From Kineococcus rubinsiae (GTDB taxonomy: Bacteria; Actinomycetota; Actinomycetes; Actinomycetales; Kineococcaceae): a stretch of DNA of 47,358 nt. The translations under genes were made by a program, and so were the position numbers. The notes under the pieces are model-generated. The model was not told where the DNA came from, did not search any database, and saw only the letters and a list, made by a program, of their open reading frames with translations. This document shows, in pieces, positions 16,603 through 26,271 of the stretch (position 1 is the first letter of the stretch; each line of letters begins with the position of its first letter). The stretch is taken from the NCBI RefSeq assembly GCF_011839805.1, contig NZ_VWPY01000033.1:1-47358 (forward strand), given 5' to 3'.

Positions 16603-17603
16603 GCGTGGGCCTCCTGCGTCCTCGTGGCGTCCCTGTCGTCGTCGGCGTCCGCGCCGGCGACCTCCTCGGCCGGGCGGCCGGTCAGGGTGAGGAAGACGTC
16701 GTCCATGGTGGGCCGGCGCAGCCCCGCGTCGAGCGGGACGATGCCCGCCGCCGCGAGCCGGCTCAGCGCCTCGACGAGGTCGGCCGTCCCGCCGCTGACC
16801 GACGCGGTGACGCGCCGGGCGCGCTGCTGGACGACGACGTCGCGCCCGACGAGGTCGCGCAGGACCCGCTCGGCCTCGCGCAGCTCGCGGTCGCTCGCGA
16901 GGACCACCTCGATGCGCTGGCCGCCCACCTGGGTCTTCAGCTCGTCGGCCGTGCCGCGCGCGATGACCCGGCCGTGGTCGATGACGATGATGTCGTCGGC
17001 CAGGCGCTCGGCCTCCTCCAGGTACTGGGTGGTCAGCAGCAGGGTGGTGCCCCGCCCGACCATCGCCGACAGCAGCTCCCACATGTCGTTGCGGCTGCGC
17101 GGGTCGAGGCCCGTGGTCGGCTCGTCGAGGAACAGGACCGGCGGGTCCGCCACCAGGGCGCCGGCGAGGTCGAGGCGGCGGCGCATGCCGCCGGAGTAGG
17201 TCTTCGCGACCCGGTCGGCGGCGTCGGTGAGCGCGAACTGCTCCAGGAGCTCGCGCGCCCGCTCCCGGGACTTCTTCCGGCCCAGGTGGTACAGCCGCCC
17301 CACCATGTCGAGGTTCTCGAACCCCGTGAGGTTCTCGTCGACCGCGGCGTACTGCCCCGACAGCCCGATGCGCCGGCGGACCTCGCGCGGGTCGGCCACC
17401 ACGTCCACGCCCGCGACGGTGGCCGTGCCCCCGTCGGGCACGAGCAGCGTGGTGAGCATCCGCACCGTCGTCGTCTTGCCCGCCCCGTTCGGTCCCAGCA
17501 GCGCCAGGACCGTCCCCTCCGGGACCTCGAGGTCGACGCCCGCGACCGCCGTCACGTCGCCGTAGCGCTTGACCAGCCCTCGTGCCACCACAGCGTCTGC
17601 CAT
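16599..17603 (-). CDS. DrrA-like ABC exporter ATPase
   Basis: The 334-aa ATPase has Walker A GPNGAGKTT (37-45), signature SGGMRRR (137-143), Walker B VLFLDE (156-161), and the DrrA-type C-terminal extension with PTMDDVFLTLTGR. It powers export through the overlapping permease gene. The start at ATG 17601-17603 is preceded by AGGA and by TACTGT (17611-17616, minus strand), 7 nt away; an upstream in-frame GTG at 17631-17633 would add ten residues. Confidence 0.93.
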   Translation of the reverse strand: MADAVVARGLVKRYGDVTAVAGVDLEVPEGTVLALLGPNGAGKTTTVRMLTTLLVPDGGTATVAGVDVVADPREVRRRIGLSGQYAAVDENLTGFENLDMVGRLYHLGRKKSRERARELLEQFALTDAADRVAKTYSGGMRRRLDLAGALVADPPVLFLDEPTTGLDPRSRNDMWELLSAMVGRGTTLLLTTQYLEEAERLADDIIVIDHGRVIARGTADELKTQVGGQRIEVVLASDRELREAERVLRDLVGRDVVVQQRARRVTASVSGGTADLVEALSRLAAAGIVPLDAGLRRPTMDDVFLTLTGRPAEEVAGADADDDRDATRTQEAHA

Positions 17604-17735
17604 GGTCCTGACAGTAGGTGCCCCCACCGACACGTCGCCTCCCTGTTCCCGTCGTCCGTCGAGGGGGTGGACCGGCGGGTGGCGCGGAAGTCATCGGTGC
17701 GGCGGCGCGCGGTCGGCGACGGTGGTCGGCGGGCC

Positions 17736-18776
17736 TCAGCCGGTGCTGCGCAGCACGCCCATCATGGCCAGCTCGTCGTCGAGGAGGTCGCCGGTGCGCA
17801 CGCACGCCGCCAGCCCCGCGCGCAGGCCGTCGGCGTCCAGGCCCGCGCCGACGAGCACGAGCTCGGTGCGGTGCGGGCGCCCCGCCGGCCACGCGGTCCG
17901 CTCGAAGCGCACGGCCGCACCCACCGCGTGTAGGACGAAGCGCTGCTCGTGCCCGCGCACCGCGAAGCGCACGAAGCCCTTGACGCGGAACACCCCCGAG
18001 GGCCGGGCGTCGAGGAACGCGACGAACGCCCGGGGGTCCAGCGGCTCGTCGGACGTGAACGCGACGCTGTCGTAGAGGGCGTGCAGGTGCTCGCCGTGCG
18101 ACCCGTCCGCGGCCCCGTCCTCCGCTGCTCCGTCCGCGTCGTCGACCACCTCGCCCAGCGCGAGCTGGCGCTGCCGCGGCGGCGGCCGGTCGAACAGCAG
18201 CCGCGCGTCGAGCTCGCCGCGGGCCGCGGGGACCACGGGCGCCCACGGGTTCAGCTGCCGGCAGCGGGCGACGAGCGCCTCGACGGCCGCGGGCCCGACC
18301 AGGTCGGTCTTCGTGACGAGCACGACGTCGGCCATGCCGACGTGGTCGGCGAGGACCGGGTGGCGCCGCAGGGTCGCGTCGAACTCGACCGCGTCGACCG
18401 CCACGACCAGCCCGCCGTAGGTCACGCCGGGCACCGCCGAGGTGAGCACCTGGCGGACCATGGCCCCGGGCTCCGCCACGCCGCTGGCCTCGATGACGAT
18501 CGCGTCGAGCGGCTCCCCCGGGCGGCGGGTGAGGGCCGTGAGCAGCTCGTCGACGCTGCCGTCCTCGGTGCTGCAGCAGAGGCAGCCGTTCTCCAGGGAC
18601 ACCGTGCTGTCCGCCCAGCCCGCGACGAGGAGCGCGTCGATGCCGACGGCCCCGAAGTCGTTGACGACGACGCCGAGGCGCACGTCGGTGGCCGAGCGCA
18701 GCAGCTGGTTCAACACGGTCGTCTTGCCCGCGCCGAGGAACCCCGCGAGCACGACCACCGGCACCTGCGCGACCAC
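17736..18776 (-). CDS. CobW/COG0523 family metal-chaperone GTPase
   Basis: The 346-aa G3E-class GTPase has the P-loop GFLGAGKTT (12-20), the metal-binding CxCC motif (Cys65, Cys67, Cys68 in ENGCLCCS), the TKTD guanine-specificity motif, and a C-terminal CobW domain ending in FRVKGFVRFAVRG. A variable Asp/His-containing stretch lies near the middle (HGEHLHALYD). COG0523 proteins deliver Zn, Co or Fe to client proteins. Without a visible Zur box or client gene the metal is open. GTG 18774-18776 follows GGAGGAG at a good distance. Confidence 0.9.
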   Translation of the reverse strand: MVAQVPVVVLAGFLGAGKTTVLNQLLRSATDVRLGVVVNDFGAVGIDALLVAGWADSTVSLENGCLCCSTEDGSVDELLTALTRRPGEPLDAIVIEASGVAEPGAMVRQVLTSAVPGVTYGGLVVAVDAVEFDATLRRHPVLADHVGMADVVLVTKTDLVGPAAVEALVARCRQLNPWAPVVPAARGELDARLLFDRPPPRQRQLALGEVVDDADGAAEDGAADGSHGEHLHALYDSVAFTSDEPLDPRAFVAFLDARPSGVFRVKGFVRFAVRGHEQRFVLHAVGAAVRFERTAWPAGRPHRTELVLVGAGLDADGLRAGLAACVRTGDLLDDELAMMGVLRSTG

Positions 18777-18878
18777 GACCGCTCCTCCCCCGCTGCCCGC
18801 GCAGCACCCGCCCAGGGTCCACCACGGCCCAGGGTCCCCCGCGGCGGGGCGGCACCCCCGCGCGGGGCCCGCCCGCCC

Positions 18879-18884
18879 TAGGCT
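18879..18884 (+). promoter_or_regulatory. Leaderless -10 (TAGGCT) of the phosphohexomutase gene
   Basis: TAGGCT ends 6 nt before GTG 18891; no Shine-Dalgarno is present. Confidence 0.55.
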
Positions 18885-18890
18885 CGCGCG

Positions 18891-20621
18891 GTGAGCACGC
18901 CCGCCCTGACCGAGGACCTGCGGCGCCGGGCGGAGGCCTGGCTGACCGACGATCCGGACGACACCGACCGCGCCGAGCTGTCGGCCCTGCTGGGGGCCGC
19001 AGCCGCCGGGGACGCCGCGGCCGCGGCCGACCTCGCCGGCCGGTTCTCCGGCGCCCTGGAGTTCGGCACCGCGGGGCTGCGCGGCGCCGTCGGGGCCGGG
19101 GAGCACCGGATGAACCGCGCGGTCGTGCAGCGCGCGGCGGCGGGGCTCGGGGCCTGGCTCACGGCCCGCCTCGACCGGCCCCGCGTCGTCGTGGGCCTCG
19201 ACGCCCGGCACCGCTCGCGGGAGTTCGCCGACGACTCGGCCGCGGTGCTCACGGCCGCGGGCTGCGAGGTCCTGCTGCTGCCCGGTCCGCTGCCCACGCC
19301 GGTGCTGGCGTTCGCGGTGCGCCACCTGGGCGCCGACGCGGGCGTCATGGTCACGGCGAGCCACAACCCCAAGCAGGACAACGGGTACAAGGTCTACCTC
19401 GGGGGCCGGGCGAGCGACGACGACGGCCGTGGCGTGCAGATCGTCCCGCCCGTGGACGCGGAGATCGCCGCGGAGATCGCCGCGGTCGGGGCGCTGCGGG
19501 ACCTGCCGCGCGCCGACGGCGGCTGGCGCGTGCTCGGCGAGGACGTCGTGGCCGACTACCTGACCGCCGTCACGACCGCGCTCGCTGACGGCGGTGGCGG
19601 TGGTGCTGGTGGGGCGACCGCCGGCCGCGGCCCGCGCGTGGTCGTCACCGCCCTGCACGGCGTCGGCGGCCCCGTCCTCGTCGAGGCGCTGCGGCGCAGC
19701 GGGTTCGAGGACGTGCACGTCGTGGCGGAGCAGTTCGAGCCCGACCCGGAGTTCCCGACCGTGGCGTTCCCGAACCCCGAGGAACCCGGCGCGCTGGACC
19801 GGGCGCTGGCCCTGGCCGCCGACGTCGGCGCCGACCTCGTGCTCGCCGTCGACCCGGACGCGGACCGCTGCTGCGCCGCGGTGCCCGGCTCCGAGGGCTG
19901 GCGCGTCCTGACGGGCGACGAGCTCGGCGCGGTGCTGGGCGACCGGCTGGCGCAGGACGGCGCCGTCCTGGCCTGCTCGATCGTCAGCTCGCAGCTCCTC
20001 GCCGCCGTCGCGCGGGCCCGCGGGGCGCGGTTCTCCCCCGCCCTCACGGGGTTCAAGTGGATCGCCCGCGTCCCGGGCCTGACGTTCGGCTACGAGGAGG
20101 CGCTCGGCTACTGCGTCGCCCCGGACGTCGTGCGCGACAAGGACGGCGTCTCCGCGTCCGTGCTCGTGGCCGGGGTCGTCCGCGACGGGCTGCGCACCGG
20201 CCGGACGCTGCTGGACCTGCTGGACGACCTGGCCCGCCGCCACGGCGTGCACGCCACGGGCCCCGTCTCGCTGCGCGTGGCCGACCTCGCCCTCATCCCC
20301 GCGGCGATGGGGCGCCTGCGGGCGGACCCCCCGCGGACCCTCGGCGGCTCGGCCGTGACCGGCGTCGACGACCTCACCGACGGCGGTGACGGCCTGCCGC
20401 CCACCGACGGGCTGCGCTTCCGCACGGCGGGCGGCGCGCGGGTCGTGGTGCGGCCCAGCGGGACCGAGCCGAAGCTCAAGTGCTACTGCGAGGTGGTCGT
20501 GCCCGTCGCGGCGGACGTCGACGGGCCCGGCCTCACCGCCGCGCGCGCCGAGGCGTCGGCCCGGCTGGACGCGCTGCGCGCCGACGTCGCCGCCGCGACC
20601 GGCCTGCAGGGCCCGCGGTGA
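18891..20621 (+). CDS. Alpha-D-phosphohexomutase (phosphoglucomutase/phosphomannomutase)
   Basis: The 576-aa enzyme interconverts hexose 1- and 6-phosphates. All four family sites are present: phosphoserine loop VTASHNPK (Ser157), metal loop DPDADR (321-326), sugar loop GYEEALGY, and phosphate loop RPSGTEPKLK. Its length and the ELEFGTAGLRG-like N-terminal motif (LEFGTAGLRGAVG) match the long PgcA/PmmB group (M. tuberculosis PmmB, Rv3308) rather than short PMM/PGMs. The stop overlaps the start of the following amidohydrolase gene by 4 bp. Confidence 0.94.
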   Translation: MSTPALTEDLRRRAEAWLTDDPDDTDRAELSALLGAAAAGDAAAAADLAGRFSGALEFGTAGLRGAVGAGEHRMNRAVVQRAAAGLGAWLTARLDRPRVVVGLDARHRSREFADDSAAVLTAAGCEVLLLPGPLPTPVLAFAVRHLGADAGVMVTASHNPKQDNGYKVYLGGRASDDDGRGVQIVPPVDAEIAAEIAAVGALRDLPRADGGWRVLGEDVVADYLTAVTTALADGGGGGAGGATAGRGPRVVVTALHGVGGPVLVEALRRSGFEDVHVVAEQFEPDPEFPTVAFPNPEEPGALDRALALAADVGADLVLAVDPDADRCCAAVPGSEGWRVLTGDELGAVLGDRLAQDGAVLACSIVSSQLLAAVARARGARFSPALTGFKWIARVPGLTFGYEEALGYCVAPDVVRDKDGVSASVLVAGVVRDGLRTGRTLLDLLDDLARRHGVHATGPVSLRVADLALIPAAMGRLRADPPRTLGGSAVTGVDDLTDGGDGLPPTDGLRFRTAGGARVVVRPSGTEPKLKCYCEVVVPVAADVDGPGLTAARAEASARLDALRADVAAATGLQGPR

Positions 20622-22129
20622 CGGAAGCTCCCGACGTCCTGCTGCGCGACGTCGTCCTGGACGGCGCGCACCGCGACGTCCTGCTGTCCGGCGGCCGGGT
20701 CGCGGCCGTCGGCGACCGGCTGTCCGCGGGCACCGTCGCCGGGGGCGTGGTGGTCGACGCCGGGGGCGCGGTGCTGCGGCCGGGGCTGCGCGACGAGCAC
20801 GTCCACCTGACGCAGTGGGCCACGGCGCGGCGCCGGGTCGACGTCAGCGCGGCGGGTTCCGCGCGGCACGTCGCGGAGCTCCTCGCGCAGGCGGCACCCG
20901 CCGTGGACGGGCTGCTGGTCGGCCACGGGTTCCGCGACGCCCTGTGGGCCGAGCCGCCCCACCGCGAGCTCCTCGACGCGGCGCTGCCCGGCCGCCCCGT
21001 CGTGGTCGTCAGCCAGGACCTGCACACGGTGTGGGTCAACTCCGCTGCGGCGCAGCGCTTCGGGGTCACCGAGCCGAGCGGGGTCCTGGTCGAGGGCCCC
21101 GCGATGGACCTCATCGCCGCCGCGGGCGACGTGGAGGCCGACGTGCTCGACGGCTGGGTCCTGGCCGCGACCGACGCCGCCGCGGCTCGCGGCGTCACCG
21201 GTGTCGTCGACCTCGAGTACGCCCCGCCCGGCGACTGGGTGCGCCGCACCGCGACCCGCCCGCCCGGGGTGCGGGTGCGGGTCGGGATCTGGCCGGAGTT
21301 CCTGCCGGGCGTCGTCGAGGCGGGCCTGCGCAGCGGTGACCCGCTGCCCGGGCTCCTCGACCCGCTGACGCGCGACCGGCTGAGGACCGGGCCGCTGAAG
21401 CTCTTCGTCGACGGCTCCCTCGGCACCCGCACGGCGTTCTGCCACGACCCCTACCCGGACGTCGAGGGACCATCGGCAGCGGGTGCGGCGCCGCGGCACG
21501 GCCTGCTGCGCCTCAGTCCGCAGGAGCTCCGGCAGCAGCTGCGACGCGCGCACGACGCGGGCCTGGACCTCGCGGTCCACGCCATCGGCGACGCCGCGGT
21601 GACGGTGGCGCTGGACGCCTTCGAGGCCGAGGGGGTGGGTGGCCGGATCGAGCACGCCCAGCAGGTGGGCCCGGCCGACGTGCCCCGCTTCGCCGCGCTG
21701 GGCGTCGTCGCGAGCGTCCAGCCCCGCCACGCGGTCGACGACCGCGACGCGTGCGACGTGCACTGGGCCGCGGGCGTGGACCGCGCGTTCCCCTACGCCG
21801 CGCTGCTCGCCGCGGGCGCCGAGGTCGTCCTGGGTTCCGACGCCCCCGTCGCCCCGCTGGACCCGTGGGACGCCGTGGCGAGCGCCGTGCACCGCTCCCT
21901 CGACGCCCGCCCCGCCTGGCACCCCGAGCAGCACCTGTCCCTCGACGACGCGCTGGCCGCGGCGTCCGGCGGGCGCCGCGGCGTGCGGGTCGGCGAGGTC
22001 GCCGACCTCGTCCTGCTCGCCCGGGACCCCGCCGCGGTGCTCGCCGACGGGGGCCCGGACGCGCTGCGCCGCAGCGAGGTCCTGGCGACGCTGGTGGGCG
22101 GCGCGTTCACGCACCGCGCCGGCGTCTGA
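20618..22129 (+). CDS. YtcJ-like metal-dependent amidohydrolase
   Basis: The 503-aa protein belongs to the amidohydrolase superfamily. It has the metal-binding HxH in LRDEHVHLTQWA, a later VHAIGDAAVTVALDAFE with HAQQVGP, and VVLGSDAPVAPLDPWDAV with the catalytic Asp. The order follows the YtcJ/exoenzyme-regulatory AepA-like group, whose substrates are mostly unknown. The GTG start (20618-20620) overlaps the mutase stop (GTGA), so the two are translated together, although a biochemical link is not evident. Confidence 0.88.
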   Translation: MTEAPDVLLRDVVLDGAHRDVLLSGGRVAAVGDRLSAGTVAGGVVVDAGGAVLRPGLRDEHVHLTQWATARRRVDVSAAGSARHVAELLAQAAPAVDGLLVGHGFRDALWAEPPHRELLDAALPGRPVVVVSQDLHTVWVNSAAAQRFGVTEPSGVLVEGPAMDLIAAAGDVEADVLDGWVLAATDAAAARGVTGVVDLEYAPPGDWVRRTATRPPGVRVRVGIWPEFLPGVVEAGLRSGDPLPGLLDPLTRDRLRTGPLKLFVDGSLGTRTAFCHDPYPDVEGPSAAGAAPRHGLLRLSPQELRQQLRRAHDAGLDLAVHAIGDAAVTVALDAFEAEGVGGRIEHAQQVGPADVPRFAALGVVASVQPRHAVDDRDACDVHWAAGVDRAFPYAALLAAGAEVVLGSDAPVAPLDPWDAVASAVHRSLDARPAWHPEQHLSLDDALAAASGGRRGVRVGEVADLVLLARDPAAVLADGGPDALRRSEVLATLVGGAFTHRAGV

Positions 22130-22135
22130 GGGGGT

Positions 22136-23575
22136 TCAGCCGGCCAGCACCGGGTGCGCGCGGTGGAACCCCGTCACCTGCTGGAAGGCGTGCGCCGCCT
22201 GCAGCAGCAGCGGTTCGCCGAGGTCCGTCGCGACGAACTGGAACCCGATCGGGGTGCCCCGGTCGGTGAAGCCGCAGGGCAGGGTGATCGTCGGGTTCCC
22301 CGCGACGTTGAAGGGGCTGGTGGGCTTGGTGATCGCCTCCAGCAGCGGCTTGTCGGTCGCGAGGGAGGTGATCTGCGCGGTGGTCGGCGAGGCGACGCCG
22401 ACCGCGGGCACGACCACCAGGTCGACGTCGCGGAAGAACCGGCGCAGGCGGCCGGTGAAGTCGCGCCGCCGCTGCAGGATCCGCTGGTAGTCGATGCCCG
22501 AGCGGGACCGCCCGACCTCGATGAGGTGGGTCAGCGCGGTGCCGTACTCACCGGCGCGCGCGGGGTAGGTCGCCTCGTGGGCCAGCGCCGTCTCGATGCC
22601 GCAGTGCGCCTCCCAGTCGGCGACCACCCCGGACACGTCGGGCAGCCGGACGTCGCTGACGGTCCAGCCCAGCCCGCGCAGGACGGCCACGACGGCGTCG
22701 AGCGCCTCCCGCGTGGGAGCGTCGAAGGTGCTGCTGAACGAGGGGTCGATGCCCACCCGCGGGAGCACGGGGGTCCCGAGGTCGCCCAGGTAGTCCGGGA
22801 CCGGCGCGTCGAGGGCCGTCGGGTCCAGCGGGTCGCGGCCGGCGATCGCGGCGAGCAGGGCGGCGCAGTCGGCGGCGCTGCGGGCCATGGGCCCGACGTG
22901 GTCCAGGCTGGCGGCGAGCTCGAAGACGCCGTGGCGGCTGACCCGTCCCCAGGTGGGCTTGAGGCCCGTCAGCCCGTTCGCGGCCGAGGGCAGGCGGATC
23001 GACCCGCCGGTGTCGGAACCCAGCGAGCCGAAGCACAGCCCGGCCGCCGTCGCGACGCCGGACCCGCTCGAGGAGGAACCCGCCCACGTGTCCGGGTCCC
23101 AGGGGTTCAGCGGGGTGGGGAGGTCGGGGTGGTGGTCGGTGTAGGCGCCCTCGGTCATCCGCAGCTTGCCGAGGACGACGGCGCCGGCTTCCCGCAGGCG
23201 CCGGACGACCGTCGAGTCCGTGTCGGGGACGACGTCGGCGCGCACGACCGTCCCGGCGGCGGACGGGACCCCGGCCACGTCGCACAGGTCCTTGACCGCG
23301 ACGGGGATGCCGTGCAGCGGACCGCGGTAGACGCCGCGGTCGAGTTCCCGCTCGGCCGCGAGGGCGGCGGCCGAGGCCGCCTCCTCGAGCACGACGGCGT
23401 AGCTGTTCAGGGTCCCGTCGTGGCGGCGGATGCGGTCGAGCATCGAGCGGGTGAGCTCGACCGGGGAGACCCGGCGGGTGCGGACCAGTTCCGCGACGTC
23501 GGTGAACGGGGCGAAGGACAGGTCGTCGAGGGCGTCGGGGGACGCGGACGCGTCGGGGGACGTGTTCAGGCTCAC
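22136..23575 (-). CDS. Amidase-signature family hydrolase
   Basis: The 479-aa enzyme has the Ser-cisSer-Lys triad: Lys95 (VAVKDLCDVAG), cis-Ser168 (AGSSSSGSG) and nucleophile Ser192 ([11 protein letters not shown]). It hydrolyses a carboxylic amide to acid and ammonia; the substrate is unknown. No GatB/GatC partner is adjacent, so it is not the tRNA amidotransferase. AGGAGGT just upstream supports GTG 23573-23575. It is divergent from the LuxR gene and ends 6 bp from the amidohydrolase stop. It belongs to the same superfamily as the amidase at 35685-37097 but is clearly a different type, with a different N-terminus and no small partner. Confidence 0.92.
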   Translation of the reverse strand: MSLNTSPDASASPDALDDLSFAPFTDVAELVRTRRVSPVELTRSMLDRIRRHDGTLNSYAVVLEEAASAAALAAERELDRGVYRGPLHGIPVAVKDLCDVAGVPSAAGTVVRADVVPDTDSTVVRRLREAGAVVLGKLRMTEGAYTDHHPDLPTPLNPWDPDTWAGSSSSGSGVATAAGLCFGSLGSDTGGSIRLPSAANGLTGLKPTWGRVSRHGVFELAASLDHVGPMARSAADCAALLAAIAGRDPLDPTALDAPVPDYLGDLGTPVLPRVGIDPSFSSTFDAPTREALDAVVAVLRGLGWTVSDVRLPDVSGVVADWEAHCGIETALAHEATYPARAGEYGTALTHLIEVGRSRSGIDYQRILQRRRDFTGRLRRFFRDVDLVVVPAVGVASPTTAQITSLATDKPLLEAITKPTSPFNVAGNPTITLPCGFTDRGTPIGFQFVATDLGEPLLLQAAHAFQQVTGFHRAHPVLAG

Positions 23576-23611
23576 GGTGGGGACCTCCTGGGCTCGGTGG
23601 GTGCTGCGTGG

Positions 23612-23637
23612 TGGATCGGTGCGCTGGATCGGTGCGC
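23612..23637. repeat. 13-bp tandem repeat upstream of the amidase
   Basis: TGGATCGGTGCGC occurs twice in tandem (23612-23624, 23625-23637) followed by a decayed third copy (TGGTGCGGTGC). It lies in the amidase-luxR divergent region. Confidence 0.8.
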
Positions 23638-23750
23638 TGGTGCGGTGCTCTGTCGTGGTGGCGGGGGCGGCGGGTTTCCCCCCCGTGTCGTCGCTGTCAA
23701 CTTCTCGTGACGGCCCTCCCGCAGGGGGTCACGGCGGACCGGGACCGACC

Positions 23751-23756
23751 TAGGGT
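23751..23756 (+). promoter_or_regulatory. Leaderless -10 (TAGGGT) of the LuxR-type gene
   Basis: TAGGGT ends 6 nt before ATG 23763; no ribosome-binding site. Confidence 0.6.
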
Positions 23757-23762
23757 TCGGTC

Positions 23763-24749
23763 ATGGACTGGCAGACGGCCGCGAGCGCGGCGGGTCGGAT
23801 CGCGGGTGCCGCCGCGCAGGACGCGCCGCAGGGGTTGCGGGCCCTGGAGACCCTCGAGGAGCTGCGCGGGCTGATCCCCTTCCTGGGCGCGTCGCTGAGC
23901 GCCTGGGACGAGCAGCGGGGCGAGCACGTCGTGGTGGCGGAGGCCGGCTACCGCGACGAGACCCTGGGCGCCCTGAACGGCCAGTCCTACCTCGACGACC
24001 CGACCTGGCACGTCACCTACGGACGACGCGTCCCGGTCCCCTGGCGCGACATGCCGTTCGCCCCGGAGGAGTCGCCGATCATCCGCGACAGCCTCCTGCC
24101 CTGCGGCTACCGGGAGGGGATGACGGCCCCCTTCTTCCGCTCCGACGGCGGGTACTCGGGGATGCTCACGCTCAACACGGACTCCGTGTCCGAACCCTCC
24201 GAGGCGGCGCTGGAGATGCTCCGCCTGCTCTCCCCCCGGTTGTCCGACGTGGTGGACGGGGCGCCCGCGGCGAGCACCCCGTCCGGCCCCGGCCCCGGCC
24301 AGCACCGCCTCGCGGTCTCCGCCGGTGGTCTCTGCACCCCGCTCGACGACGACCGCGTCCCCCCGCCCGAACTCGTCGAGACGATCCGCGGCTGCCTGCG
24401 CGCCGGCCCCGGTGCGGCGAGCTTCCTCGTCTGGGAACGCGGCGAACGGCTGCCGTGGCACGTCGCCGTCGAGACGGCGGCCGAGGCGGGACTCGCCGGC
24501 ATCGTCACCTGCACGCGCAGTTCCGTCCCCGAGCGGCTCTCCCGCCGCGAGCTGGAGGTCCTCGCGGGACTCGTCGTCGGTCTGTCGAACCAGGAGATCG
24601 CGGACGCGCTGCGAGCGAGCCGCCGCACGATCTCGACGCACGTCGAGCACATCCTCGCCAAGCTCGGGGTGCGCAGCCGCACCGAGGCGGCCACCCGCGC
24701 GGCGCGCGAGGGGCTGCACCTGCCCGGGGCCCTGCTCACCGCCACCTGA
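23763..24749 (+). CDS. LuxR-type regulator with N-terminal sensor domain
   Basis: The 328-aa protein ends in a LuxR helix-turn-helix (about residues 258-320: LSRRELEVLAGLVVGLSNQEIADALRAS through HVEHILAKLGVRSR), with the usual Glu, Gly and Val positions conserved. The first ~160 residues resemble a GAF-like sensor (SLSAWDEQRGEH, GMLTLNTDS) with no phospho-acceptor receiver domain, so it is probably a ligand- or redox-sensing regulator rather than a response regulator. It is divergent from the amidase at 22136-23575, a likely target, and convergent with ureD (5 bp), so it may also serve the urease module. Confidence 0.87.
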   Translation: MDWQTAASAAGRIAGAAAQDAPQGLRALETLEELRGLIPFLGASLSAWDEQRGEHVVVAEAGYRDETLGALNGQSYLDDPTWHVTYGRRVPVPWRDMPFAPEESPIIRDSLLPCGYREGMTAPFFRSDGGYSGMLTLNTDSVSEPSEAALEMLRLLSPRLSDVVDGAPAASTPSGPGPGQHRLAVSAGGLCTPLDDDRVPPPELVETIRGCLRAGPGAASFLVWERGERLPWHVAVETAAEAGLAGIVTCTRSSVPERLSRRELEVLAGLVVGLSNQEIADALRASRRTISTHVEHILAKLGVRSRTEAATRAAREGLHLPGALLTAT

Positions 24750-24754
24750 GGAGC

Positions 24755-25648
24755 TCACGGCAGCAGCACCTCCTCGGCCCACGCCACGGCCGCGTCGACC
24801 GCACCGCGCAGCGCCGAGCCGTCCCGGGCGCAGATCCGCACCGCGACCCCGGCGCCGCCGGGCAGTCCGCTCACCGCCGCGACGGCGGGCGCCCCCGTCG
24901 AGACGTCGCCCGGGTGCGGGAACCCCTCCGCCCACCCGGTGGCCCGGCCCGGGGCGAGGACGTGCACGACCGAGAACGCCGGCCACCGGTGCAGGCTGGC
25001 GGGAACCCCGTCGAGGTGCGTGCGCTCGACGACCACGGGCTCGGCGTCCGGTGCGGTGGCGACCTCGAGCAGCGACCCGAGCACGGGGGCGGGCGCCCCG
25101 CGGTCCAGGCAGGAGGGGTGCAGCACGGTCGCGTCGACGGTCACCGCGGTCGCCCCCGGCTCGAGGAGGACCGTGACGTCCTGCTCCAGCCGGGCCCGCG
25201 GCAGGAGGATCCGCACCCCCGGCCGGTGCAGCAGCCCACCACCGCGGCGCACCCGCAGGGTGGTCGACTCCGCGGCCGGCCCGCGGCCCGCGACCCCGTG
25301 CACGAGAACGGCTCCCTGCCCGAGGACCCGGGGCCGGACGCCCTCGCCGACCACGACCCGCTGGCGGCGCACGTCACCGGGGTGCGTCCCGCCCCCGGCC
25401 TGCTGGACGACCAGGCAGCCCGCGCGCGGGCCCCGGGCCGGGCCCCCGGCGGCGCTCTCCCCCGCCACCGGGTCGACGAACAGCCGGCCGACGACGAACG
25501 GCCACCGGCAGCGGCGCCCGAGGAGGCGGACGCGTCCCCCGGCCGCGGCGAACTCCAGGTCGAGGTCGAGGTCGGGGCCGGCGTCGGGTCCCGGGTTCCG
25601 CACGTCCTCGCGGACGCGCGGGCGGACGGGCAGGTCGAGGACGCTCAC
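24755..25648 (-). CDS. ureD: Urease accessory protein UreD
   Basis: The 297-aa product is a divergent UreD (UreH), the scaffold that binds apo-urease with UreF and UreG during nickel insertion. Recognisable parts are [14 protein letters not shown] near the start, the beta-rich centre ([12 protein letters not shown]) and the C-terminal [34 protein letters not shown]. It is the last gene of the eleven-gene operon and overlaps ureG by 4 bp (GTGA at 25645-25648). UreD is the least conserved urease protein, and the position in the operon supports the call. Confidence 0.85.
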   Translation of the reverse strand: MSVLDLPVRPRVREDVRNPGPDAGPDLDLDLEFAAAGGRVRLLGRRCRWPFVVGRLFVDPVAGESAAGGPARGPRAGCLVVQQAGGGTHPGDVRRQRVVVGEGVRPRVLGQGAVLVHGVAGRGPAAESTTLRVRRGGGLLHRPGVRILLPRARLEQDVTVLLEPGATAVTVDATVLHPSCLDRGAPAPVLGSLLEVATAPDAEPVVVERTHLDGVPASLHRWPAFSVVHVLAPGRATGWAEGFPHPGDVSTGAPAVAAVSGLPGGAGVAVRICARDGSALRGAVDAAVAWAEEVLLP

Positions 25649-26271
25649 GCGAACAGCACCTCGCGGTCCAGCAGGTCGACGACCGCCTCGACGCCGACCC
25701 CCGCGCGCAGGTCCGTGCAGAGGACCGGGCGGCCGTCGCGCACCTCCGCCGCCTCCCGCAGCATCCTCGGCAGGTCGGCGCCGACGTGCGGCGCCAGGTC
25801 GACCTTGTTGACGACGAGCAGGTCGGCGCGCACGACGCCCGGCCCGCGCTTGCGGGGGATGTCGTCGCCACCGGCCACGTCGATGACGAACATCCAGTAG
25901 TCCACGAGGTCGCGCGAGAACGTCGAGGCCAGGTTGTCCCCGCCGCTCTCCAGCAGGACGACCTCGGTGCCCGGGTGCTCGCGCTCGAGGCGGTCCGCCG
26001 CGGCGAGGTTCAGCGACGGGTCCTCGCGGATGACGGTGTGCGGGCAGCCGCCCGCCTCCACCGCGAGCACCCGCGCGGGGTCGATGAGGCCCGAGCGGCG
26101 CACCCGCTCGGCGTCCTCGGTCGTGACGAGGTCGTTGGTGATGACCGAGACGCTGCGCCCGCGCGTCGCGAACACCGCGAGCAGCCGTTCGACCAGGGCG
26201 GTCTTGCCGCTGCCGACGGGCCCGCCGATCCCGATGCGGGCCGCGGGCCGGAACTCGTTCGCCTCGGTCAT
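25645..26271 (-). CDS. ureG: Urease nickel-insertion GTPase UreG
   Basis: The 208-aa SIMIBI GTPase has P-loop GGPVGSGKT (16-24), [13 protein letters not shown], the nickel-binding Cys76-Pro-His78 motif in [34 protein letters not shown] and the [13 protein letters not shown] guanine motif. It couples GTP hydrolysis to nickel delivery into the UreC active site. The N-terminus lacks the His-rich tail seen in some UreG proteins. The ATG (26269-26271) overlaps the ureC stop by 4 bp. Confidence 0.97.
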   Translation of the reverse strand: MTEANEFRPAARIGIGGPVGSGKTALVERLLAVFATRGRSVSVITNDLVTTEDAERVRRSGLIDPARVLAVEAGGCPHTVIREDPSLNLAAADRLEREHPGTEVVLLESGGDNLASTFSRDLVDYWMFVIDVAGGDDIPRKRGPGVVRADLLVVNKVDLAPHVGADLPRMLREAAEVRDGRPVLCTDLRAGVGVEAVVDLLDREVLFA

